Source: SIG440 sp045586925
Lineage (GTDB): Bacteria; Bacillota; Clostridia; Monoglobales; Monoglobaceae
Assembly (NCBI GenBank): GCA_045586925.1
Contig: JAZNBG010000002.1
Coordinates: 4,257 to 68,256 of the forward strand
DNA length: 64,000 bases
Direction: 5' to 3'
Shown here one piece after another: positions 53,704 to 61,758 of the stretch. The translations under genes were made by a program, and so were the position numbers. The notes below the pieces were generated by a model. The model had not been told where the DNA came from and made no database searches. It saw only the letters and a list, made by a program, of their open reading frames with translations. How positions within the stretch are numbered: position 1 is the stretch's first letter; every line of letters begins with the position of its first letter.

Positions 53704-55761
53704 CTAACTGTTTATACTTTCATATTCATTATGTATTGTTGCAAAAATTGCGCTTGCTTCTGCATCGGCACAAATATCAGGATGATATTTCTTGACAAGT
53801 TCTCGATATTCTCGCTTTAAAACTTGCATATTGTTGTGTGCCTCTTTAGAAAACCAACTGTCCCCGTATTTTGGATATTTGCTTGTGTGGGGAATATCAC
53901 CTTGAGTATAATTATCCACTATTCCGTTATTTGTAATATGTATTTTTCTGTGAGGCATATCAAGGTTGATACAATCCGGTAACATAAAGAAAAATCCATC
54001 ATATTCATAAATTTTAAAGCACGATGATGTGTTTGATATTTCAAGTATTTTTAATATGATATGACTAACTGTTTCGTTGGAAATAGCTGTTGATTTTTCT
54101 GACATTGTTGGCAAACTGAAAGGGATTTTATTTGCGTCATTCTTATATAGAGCAATAAAAAACTCAACAAACGGACTTTTATCATTTTCTAATCCTTTGG
54201 CAGTCTGAAAAATTTGTCTTATAATGGTTTGATATGTTTCGCGTTCATGCACCTCCAAATCTTCAATTACCTTTTCGGTATCCCACCGTAATTTCTTCAA
54301 TTTTTGAACGGAATCACTTATGGCCTGCTGATTTTGATAGTATTCTTTGTCTTCCGGCGTATCATCAAGATTAAAATTGCCGCGAAATATTTTTTTTATA
54401 AATTCTGCGTTTTGTTTGCGTCCTAACTTTGCTGATTGTCTTTCTAACACTTGAATTAGAGTATTAGCCTTTTCGATTTGTTTCTCTAATTCTTTTCGTT
54501 GCAAATAAAACTCTGTCATTTCTGAGGATGTGTTTGAAATAACACAAGTTAATAATTCCATATTTTGCAAAAAAGCCACTGTTGTATAATCAAGCAGGCT
54601 TATGACTTTATTGCTTTGACAATATTCAATATTTTTGTAAAAGGTTGTGCTTTCGCACAGCTTTCTAATGACATTTTTACGATTCAGGATGATTGCATAA
54701 TGTAAGGCTGTTAATCCAAGTCCATCGGTTATGTTGTAAAGACTTTTGGGAATATCTTGATTAGAGTTTATTGCAGCAATAATATCCTGCATTTTCTTGT
54801 TTCCATAAATGCAAGCAAAATTCTCTGCAACAAATGACGTTTCTCTGCCAAAACAATTAATCAACTCATTAATTTTTAACCGTGCCTTAATTATGTTACC
54901 TGCTCGAATACACGCAAAAATATAATACTTTTGATTTTCCTCCGTATCTTTTTCTTTTGCCAAATTGCATTGAATTGTATTTATGTACTGCGCAGAAAAT
55001 ACTAAATTGGGATTTGACAAATCAGCCATTAGGTTATCTTTGAATTTTGGCGGAGTATTAATGTAATGCTCATATTTTTCGTTGTTTAGAATATTTGAAT
55101 ATTTGTCTACCAGAGAAAAATATTCATTTTCATTACAAAGTCTGTAAATTCCCTCTGCTAACAAATCAAATGCGTGTAAGCAAAAGTAGTTTGCTGTAAT
55201 CATACCCTTTAATAAATTGGAAAATTCCAAAGAGAGCCTATCGGTTTTTATTTCATTGCTGACCCTTTCAAAATAATCTTCAGCTATTTCTTTTATACCC
55301 TGTTTTGCTGTAGAGCTTATGCTGCAAAGGTAGTCTTGAATGGCGAGCAGCAGCTTCCTGATTTCACAGCCTGTAACATTTGGGTTTGTTAATGTAGAGA
55401 AAGTAATAAAATAGTTTTTATCCTTGTTCCGCATAAACAAAGCATCTTTTTCATCAGATTGTATAATAAGGTATTTGCCAAAATCGGCATAGTCAATGCG
55501 TACAGGTGCTAAATCTCCTTTCGATGGAGCGGAATTTAAAAAGACCGGTCTTGGGTAAAATGCTTTATCTGTAAATACACAGCCGTTTACAGTAATACCA
55601 AGAAAATGTGTCTTGAAAAAGGCAATTATTTTTTCGTCTGTGGGTATTTCATAGCAATGATATATTTTTTCAAGTTTTCGTACATTTATTTCACCGATGT
55701 TTGTATTAATTTTTTCAAAATATATTGCTGCATTGCGTATGATTTCCGCAAAAATGCTCAA
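53704..55761 (-). CDS. Large protein with ankyrin-like motif and C-terminal J domain
   Basis: This 685-aa protein begins at TTG after GGAGGGG. Around residues 345-370, DGLGLTALHYAIILNRKNVI looks like ankyrin-repeat helices. A coiled-coil region follows (about 420-520; QIEKANTLIQVLERQSAKLG). The last 40 residues (LKREYRELVKKYHPD, then NEYESI) are a J-domain core with HPD, so it can probably recruit DnaK. J domains are usually N-terminal; a C-terminal one on a mobile-element protein is unusual. Confidence 0.65.
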   Translation of the reverse strand: MSIFAEIIRNAAIYFEKINTNIGEINVRKLEKIYHCYEIPTDEKIIAFFKTHFLGITVNGCVFTDKAFYPRPVFLNSAPSKGDLAPVRIDYADFGKYLIIQSDEKDALFMRNKDKNYFITFSTLTNPNVTGCEIRKLLLAIQDYLCSISSTAKQGIKEIAEDYFERVSNEIKTDRLSLEFSNLLKGMITANYFCLHAFDLLAEGIYRLCNENEYFSLVDKYSNILNNEKYEHYINTPPKFKDNLMADLSNPNLVFSAQYINTIQCNLAKEKDTEENQKYYIFACIRAGNIIKARLKINELINCFGRETSFVAENFACIYGNKKMQDIIAAINSNQDIPKSLYNITDGLGLTALHYAIILNRKNVIRKLCESTTFYKNIEYCQSNKVISLLDYTTVAFLQNMELLTCVISNTSSEMTEFYLQRKELEKQIEKANTLIQVLERQSAKLGRKQNAEFIKKIFRGNFNLDDTPEDKEYYQNQQAISDSVQKLKKLRWDTEKVIEDLEVHERETYQTIIRQIFQTAKGLENDKSPFVEFFIALYKNDANKIPFSLPTMSEKSTAISNETVSHIILKILEISNTSSCFKIYEYDGFFFMLPDCINLDMPHRKIHITNNGIVDNYTQGDIPHTSKYPKYGDSWFSKEAHNNMQVLKREYRELVKKYHPDICADAEASAIFATIHNEYESINS

Positions 55762-55798
55762 ATTAAACCCCTCCGCTTAGATCGCCTAAAAATATCAA

Positions 55799-55825
55799 CA
55801 AGGACAGAATAGGGCTCTGTCCTTG
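55799..55825 (-). terminator. Hairpin between the 70-aa gene and the J-domain gene
   Basis: CAAGGACAG (55799-55807) pairs with CTGTCCTTG (55817-55825). There is no T-run, so it may attenuate or process the transcript rather than end it. Confidence 0.5.
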
Positions 55826-55833
55826 CAATGATA

Positions 55834-56046
55834 CTATTCGTCAGATTGATTACCGTATCCACGTTCTTTCAGTACTAAACCCGCACCGAGTTTCGCATCT
55901 CCTGTAGCTGTTTTATATTTCCTTATTAGTGCTTCGTCATCATAAGAACTATATAAATCCTTATAATACATAATTCGCTCTTGCTTTTCTTTTACGGTAT
56001 CAATAACACCTTTTCCAACATCTTTTAGAACATCCCAAAAGCCCAT
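55834..56046 (-). CDS. Small charged helical protein
   Basis: 70 aa, starting MGFWDVLKDVGKGVIDTVKE, an amphipathic helix typical of membrane-surface or core-complex peptides, then a short helical region with ATGDAKLGAGLVLKERGY. RBS AAAGGGTGA. Not assigned. Confidence 0.55.
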   Translation of the reverse strand: MGFWDVLKDVGKGVIDTVKEKQERIMYYKDLYSSYDDEALIRKYKTATGDAKLGAGLVLKERGYGNQSDE

Positions 56047-56078
56047 TTTATCACCCTTTCTCTAAGATGAACCAATTG

Positions 56079-56225
56079 TTAATTCAGAACACGGTTTTTT
56101 ACCCATACATGTGGACCGCCATTTGATTTGCGTGGGCACTTGCCGGGGTTGGGTCTGCCGGTATTTTCGCTTCTTGTTTCTTTTTTTCCACAGTGGGTAC
56201 ACATATATTCAATGCGTTTTGTCAT
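56079..56225 (-). CDS. 48-aa zinc-ribbon-like protein
   Basis: Reads MTKRIEYMCTHCGKKETRSE, then PNPGKCPRKS and GGPHVWVKN. CxxC plus a downstream Cys and His suggests a single zinc ribbon. RBS GGGGTG upstream. Unknown role. Confidence 0.6.
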   Translation of the reverse strand: MTKRIEYMCTHCGKKETRSENTGRPNPGKCPRKSNGGPHVWVKNRVLN

Positions 56226-56279
56226 TTCAACACCCCCTTTCTCATGAGTAATTTAACTTTATATAATATAAAATCAATT

Positions 56280-56555
56280 TTAAAACAAACAGCTTATTAA
56301 AAGGACTAAAATGATAATACCAATCGCAATAAAAATATTTTTATGCATTTTGATATAGCTAAATGCCTTTTCAGTTATATCACTAATAAAGACCCCAAAC
56401 TTTGCTAAATTCATACAAAGACCAAGCCACATAATAATTTCATCTACAAATGGTATTGGGTCAGGCAAAAACGTATTTAGAGCAAGAAGTATTACTTTAC
56501 CTATAATTGGGCAACATAAATATATAATTAAAACTACTATTGCAAGAATAAGCAT
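56280..56555 (-). CDS. Small two-helix membrane protein
   Basis: This 91-aa protein has hydrophobic segments at about 1-28 and 72-91, with an amphipathic middle. GGAGA lies 9 nt upstream. It is the first gene after the putative invertible promoter and probably heads a transcript running down to 53063. Confidence 0.6.
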   Translation of the reverse strand: MLILAIVVLIIYLCCPIIGKVILLALNTFLPDPIPFVDEIIMWLGLCMNLAKFGVFISDITEKAFSYIKMHKNIFIAIGIIILVLLISCLF

Positions 56556-56571
56556 TACTCTGGCATCTCCT

Positions 56572-56722
56572 AAAAGTATAGGTTTTAGTCAAAATTTAAA
56601 ATAATAATTTTATTGTAGAATTTACCAAAAACCTGAACAAAATAATTGACTAAATGTAAAAAGTGTGCTATACTTAGACAAGTTTTGGAGATTAAATCTT
56701 AATTTCAAAAACCTATACTTTT
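56572..56722. promoter_or_regulatory. Putative invertible promoter flanked by 15-bp inverted repeats
   Basis: AAAAGTATAGGTTTT (56572-56586) is repeated inverted at 56708-56722. Between them is TTGACT (56646-56651)-N17-TATACT (56669-56674) on the plus strand, pointing away from the gene at 56555. A weaker TTGTTC-N17-TACAAT reads the other way. A serine recombinase ends 4 bp beyond the right repeat. Flipping would aim the strong promoter at 56555, with its RBS just outside the repeat. Confidence 0.65.
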
Positions 56723-56725
56723 TTG

Positions 56726-57325
56726 TCAAAATTTAATTCTATCACCATAGCGATAAAATGCTCTAAGTGACATATTGCAGTTTTCAGCACCTTGTTGTGC
56801 TGAAATTTTTTTGTTTTTCCACAGCATATAGTTTAGAGTATACTCTTTTGAGGGAATGAATTTTGGTCTACCAAATTTAACGCCTCGCTTTTTTGCTGCT
56901 TCAATGCCTTCTGCTTGTCTTTGAAGAATATTTATTCTTTCGTTTTCTGCAACAAAGGATAGGAGCTGTAATACAAGGTCGGCAATAAAAGTGCCAAGTA
57001 AGTCCTTTGATTTTGTGGTATCGAGAAGCGGCATATCAAGCACGATAATATCTGCTTTTTTGGTTTTGGTTATTTTCTGCCACTCTTGTTGGATTTCAGA
57101 ATAGTTTCGACCAAGCCTATCTATGCTTTTAATAATAAGCAAATCATCCTTTTTGAGTTTTTTATAAAGCCGCATATACTGTGGTCTTTTAAAGTCTTTT
57201 CCGCTTTGCTTGTCTATGTAAATATTTTTTTGGCTAATACCAAATTTTAAAAGCTCGTCAAGTTGCCTGTCCTCTTTTTGTCCATTGGAAGAAACTCTTG
57301 CGTATCCATATTCTATTTTAATCAC
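56726..57325 (-). CDS. Serine recombinase (DNA invertase-like)
   Basis: This 199-aa protein has YGYARVSSNGQ with the nucleophile Ser, DDLLIIKSIDRLGRNYSEI and a C-terminal HTH (SAQQGAENCNMSLRAFYRYG). The start is odd: the in-frame GTG at 57325 touches the GGGAGG RBS, and the codon best spaced from it is ATA, so a rare start or sequence error is possible. Its position next to inverted repeats bounding a promoter suggests it drives inversion. Confidence 0.9.
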   Translation of the reverse strand: MIKIEYGYARVSSNGQKEDRQLDELLKFGISQKNIYIDKQSGKDFKRPQYMRLYKKLKKDDLLIIKSIDRLGRNYSEIQQEWQKITKTKKADIIVLDMPLLDTTKSKDLLGTFIADLVLQLLSFVAENERINILQRQAEGIEAAKKRGVKFGRPKFIPSKEYTLNYMLWKNKKISAQQGAENCNMSLRAFYRYGDRIKF

Positions 57326-57372
57326 CTCCCTGTAAAAAGTGTGCTCCTGTTATTATATAACACCTTCGTCAA

Positions 57373-58287
57373 TTACTCCAAGCAGTATATATATTCTTCT
57401 ATCTCTTCCGGTGAAAATCCGTTATTCAGTAATTCGTCAACTGTCTCAGGGGCAAAACCCTGATATACAGCGACAGATTTTAAATCCTCAATATATGAAT
57501 TTTGCTTATTTTGGGGCATATGTTTCCACCAACTGCAATTATACCATCCGCTGTAATCTGTATAAGCAAAAGTACTATTCAAAAGTTTACCGTCAGGCAA
57601 AAGCCTTATAATATCACCCGAGTGAACTTCAATCTCTTCAAATGCTCCGCTTTTGATTTCGGCAAATAGCTTTGTGTCCACAAGCGATTTATATAGAATT
57701 TCTTCCGTTGAAGCATATACATATAATTTGTATTTGGGTATGTGGACAAGCGAGAGGGGGCTGTCGCCACGAATAAGCCATAAAACATTTGAACTGTCAA
57801 GAATTGAAAAGGCAAAGCTACCGCTTATTTTTTCCGCCATAAATTTTACACTTTCAATATCTAAGAACTTTTTCTTTTCAAGAAGCTGAACGGCAACAAA
57901 GCTATCAGTTGCGATTTTTGTTTTTGGCAAATTGTATTGTATTTTCAAATCTGTATCATTTATTAAAACTCCGTTGTGAGCAAGTGCAAATCGCAGGTTC
58001 CTGCAAGAACCTGCGAAAGGATGGTTATTATAATTCTTCTTTTTGTCCCCTTGTGTTGCATGTCTTGTATGACCTGTAACACAAATAGCATTATCTGGGT
58101 GCTTAAAATCAATATTACAAGCTGATTTAGCTTCCTTATGTATTGTAAGTTTGCCGTTATTGTTGCATGCGATTCCTGCAGCATCTGTGCCTCTGACAGT
58201 TGCATTTTCTGCAAGCAGATTGGTAAGGTTACTTAAATTTTTTATTTCTTGTCCGCTGTAATTATAAAACCCAAATAAACAACACAT
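57373..58287 (-). CDS. Class II glutamine amidotransferase
   Basis: This 304-aa Ntn-hydrolase has the N-terminal nucleophile Cys2 (MCCLFGFYNYSG), RGTDAAGIA, GHTRHATQG, FALAHNGVL and SGSFAFSILD. These are the glutaminase half of GlmS/Gln-amidotransferases, without any synthase domain. It should release ammonia from glutamine for a partner, here the adjacent amidoligase whose stop is one base upstream. Start 58287 puts Cys at position 2 as required. Confidence 0.85.
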   Translation of the reverse strand: MCCLFGFYNYSGQEIKNLSNLTNLLAENATVRGTDAAGIACNNNGKLTIHKEAKSACNIDFKHPDNAICVTGHTRHATQGDKKKNYNNHPFAGSCRNLRFALAHNGVLINDTDLKIQYNLPKTKIATDSFVAVQLLEKKKFLDIESVKFMAEKISGSFAFSILDSSNVLWLIRGDSPLSLVHIPKYKLYVYASTEEILYKSLVDTKLFAEIKSGAFEEIEVHSGDIIRLLPDGKLLNSTFAYTDYSGWYNCSWWKHMPQNKQNSYIEDLKSVAVYQGFAPETVDELLNNGFSPEEIEEYIYCLE

Positions 58288-58288
58288 A

Positions 58289-59392
58289 TTACATTTCCTC
58301 GCTTTCTTCCTTTTGTTCATTTACATATAATCTTTTTGTTTTTAGATACTCAATTAATTCAACCTTGTCAGATGGTATCTTTGAAACAAATTCCGACCAA
58401 GATAACCGCTCCATAGATTTGTCGTTCATTTGGATTGCAAATCTGCAAATCTCGTAAATAAGCTGTAATGTAGCCACGAAAGTTTTATAGCATAATGTGC
58501 CTTTAAATAAACGAAATTCTATGGTGTTGTGATTTTCAAGATTAACTGCAACATAGCGTCCCATATGCTTGTCCTTTGCGTTTTTGTAGGTATCTTTAGC
58601 CGTGGTCGCAATCCCGTATCGACTTGCCCAACGATTAATTGTTTCTTCCGTTCTGCGGGAGAACTTTAAAAGCTCATTCCAATGATTTTCGACAAAGAAC
58701 ACTATTCTTGAAATTACATCTTCTTGCTCGTCGGCGTTTTTTCCAAGTGCGGAGCGGTTGATATGAATATGCAACCCGCACGTATTTGTCTGATGGGAGC
58801 GGTAATCCATAGAAACCGCATTATTAAACACATCAAGCCAATTCATTTCATTTATGTGATACTCCAAACTCATCGGATGTGAGACAATTTCAAAACCGTT
58901 ATCAATACTGCCGTCGTGTTTGCAGTAGATATGCTCCTCATGGCGGTTTGCGATGTTTAGTAAAACTTCCGCATTTTCATTTACCTCACCGCCCTTATCA
59001 ATTTCGAGTTCTATTCCCATAAAGAAATTGCCCGAGCCATAAAATATTGGCTCGGGCTTGTAATTGTATGATTTTATCGCACCTTCCTGAAGCTTTGCAA
59101 AGCATTCGGCACAGTATGGATAATCTGAATCATCTTCATAATGTGCATCGTTATTATGTATTAGTGTGCCACAATTTTCGCAGTGTGTATAGCTGTAGTC
59201 ATAACAATTATCACATAATGTTGTAAAATCATCACCTTGCGCCTCATCACGATAAATGCGCTCACCACAGCAATCGCAAGTTGTAGTCTTTTCTCTCAAA
59301 CATTCATCACAAAATATTTTCCCGTCAAATTCTGTTGCTGTTTCTTCTGTAAGTTTTGCTCCGCATAGAGAACATATGGTTTTTTCCTTCAT
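58289..59392 (-). CDS. Amidoligase with N-terminal zinc ribbons
   Basis: About 367 aa. Three treble-clef/ribbon units come first (CSLCGAKL; CDCCGERIY; CENCGTLI with paired downstream CxxC). A COOH-NH2 ligase-fold amidoligase domain follows with FFMGIELEIDKGG, DGSIDNGFEIVSHP, CGLHIHINRS and NTIEFRLFKG. Amidoligases join carboxylates to amines via acyl phosphates. It is paired with the glutaminase at 57373. Start 59392 follows GGAGG. Confidence 0.85.
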   Translation of the reverse strand: MKEKTICSLCGAKLTEETATEFDGKIFCDECLREKTTTCDCCGERIYRDEAQGDDFTTLCDNCYDYSYTHCENCGTLIHNNDAHYEDDSDYPYCAECFAKLQEGAIKSYNYKPEPIFYGSGNFFMGIELEIDKGGEVNENAEVLLNIANRHEEHIYCKHDGSIDNGFEIVSHPMSLEYHINEMNWLDVFNNAVSMDYRSHQTNTCGLHIHINRSALGKNADEQEDVISRIVFFVENHWNELLKFSRRTEETINRWASRYGIATTAKDTYKNAKDKHMGRYVAVNLENHNTIEFRLFKGTLCYKTFVATLQLIYEICRFAIQMNDKSMERLSWSEFVSKIPSDKVELIEYLKTKRLYVNEQKEESEEM

Positions 59393-59425
59393 TTTTAATT
59401 CCTCCGTTTCATTAGTCAATTCTCT

Positions 59426-59662
59426 TTAAGCAAATGATATACTCTCGGCAATGCCTGCAATTATAAATTTTAGAAATGCACTTATGCCCAGAATAATTTT
59501 CTTAAAAAATTTCTTTTTGCTGAAATTAAATACCACTCTTGGTTCCTCACTTTCTTTTAATTTTGATACAAAACTTTGTATCAAAGGTATAATATCTAAA
59601 AGAAAGATGCTGGTTTTACTTTTTCTTTGATAGTATTTTAGAAGATATAAAAGGGTTGCCAA
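59426..59662 (-). CDS. Possible small hydrophobic protein before the amidoligase
   Basis: 78 aa from a TTG, with a hydrophobic C-terminus (ILGISAFLKFIIAGIAESIS). No convincing RBS and no homology recognised, but it lies in frame with the operon 33 nt before the amidoligase start. It may be spurious. Confidence 0.3.
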   Translation of the reverse strand: MATLLYLLKYYQRKSKTSIFLLDIIPLIQSFVSKLKESEEPRVVFNFSKKKFFKKIILGISAFLKFIIAGIAESISFA

Positions 59663-59716
59663 GAAAGACTCTGTATGATATAATACAAAATATTGAAAAG
59701 AAGAGGAAGGGTTATT

Positions 59717-60265
59717 TTGACAAAAGAGCAGCTAAATGGAATATGGAATTATTATCTTAGTTTGGAAAGAGATATGGCAAACACATCTCAATATATTGAG
59801 CCAATGGGGCAGGAAGATGTTCATTCTTTTGAATTTGCCAAAATACTAATTTTATCTTGCACCGAAGTAGAATCTCTTTGCAAAATATTATGCAAAGAAA
59901 TCGAGAATAAAAAAACTGGTAATATGTCTGAGTATAAAGAGATAATACTAAATAAATATCCCAGAATTATTGAAGCCGAAGTGAATATTAGCCGACTTAA
60001 TAAAAACCTCAAACCATTCGCAGAGTGGGATTGTAAAAAGCTTTTGTGGTGGGATGCATACCAAGAGGTGAAGCATAACAGAGATAATGCGTTTTCTCTG
60101 GCAACATATAGGAATGCTGTTATGGCACTATCTGCGTTATATATTCTGGTGTTTTACGTATCAAAAACAACGAATATATCTTTTCCAAATTATAAAAGTG
60201 AATATATTGATAGCGAGTATTCAGACCCGTATTTTTTGTGCTCACCTGAAAAAAGTATTCCTTAA
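59717..60265 (+). CDS. HEPN-like protein at the right end of the element
   Basis: This 182-aa, helical protein starts at TTG 59717 after AGGAAGGG. The segment WWDAYQEVKHNRDNAF followed by a hydrophobic helix looks like the conserved core of HEPN-type proteins of mobile elements, though the RNase RxxxxH motif is not clear. It is the last gene before attR and is transcribed outward. A defence role is only possible. Confidence 0.5.
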   Translation: MTKEQLNGIWNYYLSLERDMANTSQYIEPMGQEDVHSFEFAKILILSCTEVESLCKILCKEIENKKTGNMSEYKEIILNKYPRIIEAEVNISRLNKNLKPFAEWDCKKLLWWDAYQEVKHNRDNAFSLATYRNAVMALSALYILVFYVSKTTNISFPNYKSEYIDSEYSDPYFLCSPEKSIP

Positions 60266-60385
60266 ACGCATTAAAACTTTATATGATACTTTAAATATCT
60301 TAGAGGAACTGCCAACATTTTTGACTACAAACGCAAAAAGTAGAATTAAAAATAGTTAAAACAAATTAGGAGAAATTAAATAAAA

Positions 60386-60426
60386 AATCCCGATAAATCC
60401 TTGTAATATCAAGGATTATCGGGATT
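60386..60426 (+). terminator. Hairpin terminator near attR
   Basis: AATCCCGATA-ATCCTTG pairs with CAAGGAT-ATCGGGATT around TAATAT, with one bulge. It ends transcripts from 59717. Confidence 0.7.
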
Positions 60427-60469
60427 ATATCACACGGATAAGTATTTAGATAAAAATGCGTGCAATGTA

Positions 60470-60477
60470 CTCCTAAG
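60470..60477 (+). other. attR core of the 25-kb element
   Basis: CTCCTAAG, identical to attL 35409-35416. Sequence to the left differs from tRNA and belongs to the element; to the right it is the host tRNA. Confidence 0.8.
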
Positions 60478-60513
60478 GGCTAGTTGTAGGTTCGATTCCT
60501 ACTGTGGGTGCCA
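60470..60513 (+). pseudogene. 3' half of host tRNA-Arg(CCU), split by integration
   Basis: Anticodon loop CTCCTAA, anticodon stem GGGCT, variable AGTT, T-arm GTAGG-TTCGATT-CCTAC, acceptor TGTGGGT, discriminator G and CCA. It has no 5' half here; that lies at 35378-35416. Confidence 0.88.
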
Positions 60514-60558
60514 AAAAGCGACTTGCTTATTGAGTGTACTCTTAAGGACAGTAATTTT

Positions 60559-60592
60559 AAAAGGCTGAACGAAATCAATCGTTCAGCCTTTT
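60559..60592 (+). terminator. Terminator, probably of the original tRNA gene
   Basis: Perfect 14-bp stem AAAAGGCTGAACGA/TCGTTCAGCCTTTT. From here to the AraC gene (60593-60791) I see only a hairpin GGAACGAC/GTCGTTCC (60600-60621) and no gene. Confidence 0.85.
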
Positions 60593-60791
60593 ATCGTAGG
60601 GAACGACCTGTGTGTCGTTCCGCTTTATAAGGTCTTAGGATATCCTAAACATATTGGAAAGTGCTATACATCTTCCTTGCTTGTTAAAGTGACGGACACA
60701 AAACTTTAGTAATCAATAAGAAAACTCTGTCAAAAGTCATTACAACAGATATCCTGTCTCAATTTCGTGTCGGTTTTGCTTTTGTAATGCT

Positions 60792-61619
60792 TCAACGAAA
60801 CATTTTTCTGTAAGTAAAAGGAGGCATTCCAAAATGTTTTTTGAAAGCTGTATTAAAGTAGTATTCGTTGTTGTATGAAAACCGTTCACTGATTTGTTGC
60901 AAGGATAAATCGCTGTTTTTGATACATTCACCTATTTTTTTCATTTTTATATTATTGATATATTTTGCAGGTGAAACTCCTTCTGTATCCAGAAAAATTC
61001 TGGTCAGTTGTCTTGGACTGAGATGACAGTAAAATGCAACATCGGCAACCGATAAATTCTGTTCAATATTATCTAAAATAAATTTGCTTGCAATAACAAA
61101 ACGATTATCCACCGCATTAATTTCGGCATTCGAACTCATTTCTTCACACCCAATGATTCTAAACAGCAAAATTAATACTTCCAGAACCCGATTTTCAATA
61201 AGAAGTGGGGAAGAGGGCATCTTTTTTCTAAACTCTTCTGCAATAAAACTGATACTGTTTACTACGGTTTCGGTCATCGTGCCATGATAACATAAATGGC
61301 CAGGGATATCTGTTGAATTGAATGTTATTGAATATTTATGTAAGTTTTCTGAAGCAAATACCATGCGATGCATTATTTTAGGCGGAATGATTATAAATTC
61401 ATTTTTATGCACTTCATATTTAACACCGCACACTTCGTAACATTGTTTGCCGCCAAAAATCATATGGATTTCATACTCGGTATGACAATGAGGTTTAAGT
61501 GTCGTTTTTTTATAATCATTTTTAAATGTAATTTCCTTAAGATAACTGTTTTGAATATTAAGCATTAACGAACCTGTCTTGTTGACAGTTTCAGAATTTT
61601 GCCTGTACAATATTTTCAT
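60792..61619 (-). CDS. AraC-family transcriptional regulator
   Basis: This 275-aa protein has an N-terminal cupin-like sensor (CHTEYEIHMIFGGKQCYEV) and a C-terminal double HTH (LSVADVAFYCHLSPRQLTRI and LSLQQISERFSYNNEYYFNT). It is divergent from the aldolase-ribokinase genes and probably activates them in response to a sugar. Start 61619 follows AGGTGA; an ATG at 61646 is less likely. Confidence 0.88.
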   Translation of the reverse strand: MKILYRQNSETVNKTGSLMLNIQNSYLKEITFKNDYKKTTLKPHCHTEYEIHMIFGGKQCYEVCGVKYEVHKNEFIIIPPKIMHRMVFASENLHKYSITFNSTDIPGHLCYHGTMTETVVNSISFIAEEFRKKMPSSPLLIENRVLEVLILLFRIIGCEEMSSNAEINAVDNRFVIASKFILDNIEQNLSVADVAFYCHLSPRQLTRIFLDTEGVSPAKYINNIKMKKIGECIKNSDLSLQQISERFSYNNEYYFNTAFKKHFGMPPFTYRKMFR

Positions 61620-61705
61620 ATTATCACCTATTTTAAATTCTATCATATTCTTGTTTTCAAATCAAGATGTGTCTTAAATTTATAAAAATTTGTCCTGTTT
61701 TTATA

Positions 61706-61733
61706 TTTACAATGCAAAAAAATATTATATACT
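61706..61733 (+). promoter_or_regulatory. Possible promoter of the aldolase operon
   Basis: TTTACA (61706-61711), 16-bp spacer, TATACT (61728-61733), as expected for a weak activator-dependent promoter. Confidence 0.4.
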
Positions 61734-61758
61734 TTTTACAGAAGGGAGATTTAATTTT

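Larger units (their letters stand above)
35409..60477. mobile_element. 25-kb integrative mobilizable element in tRNA-Arg(CCU)
   Basis: The ends are defined by the split host tRNA and the shared 8-bp core. Inside are a tyrosine integrase, an excisionase-like protein, a relaxase with an accessory protein, an SF3 helicase and an XRE repressor. Cargo includes an Rhs toxin locus, a nuclease-helicase, serine recombinases and an amidoligase pair. No conjugation (type IV secretion) genes are seen, so it is mobilizable rather than self-transmissible. The right-hand 20 kb is more AT-rich than its surroundings. Confidence 0.85.

Noticed and set aside
60087..60359. Frame overlapping and running past the HEPN-like gene
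   Set aside because: It could be a frameshifted C-terminal tail (LYDTLNILEELP), but the main frame ends normally and no start site exists for a separate gene.
60534..60550. Sequence resembling the attR core (TGTACTCTTAAGGACAG)
   Set aside because: It is similar to TGTACTCCTAAGGGCTAG but with several mismatches and no tRNA structure; too weak to call a second attachment site.
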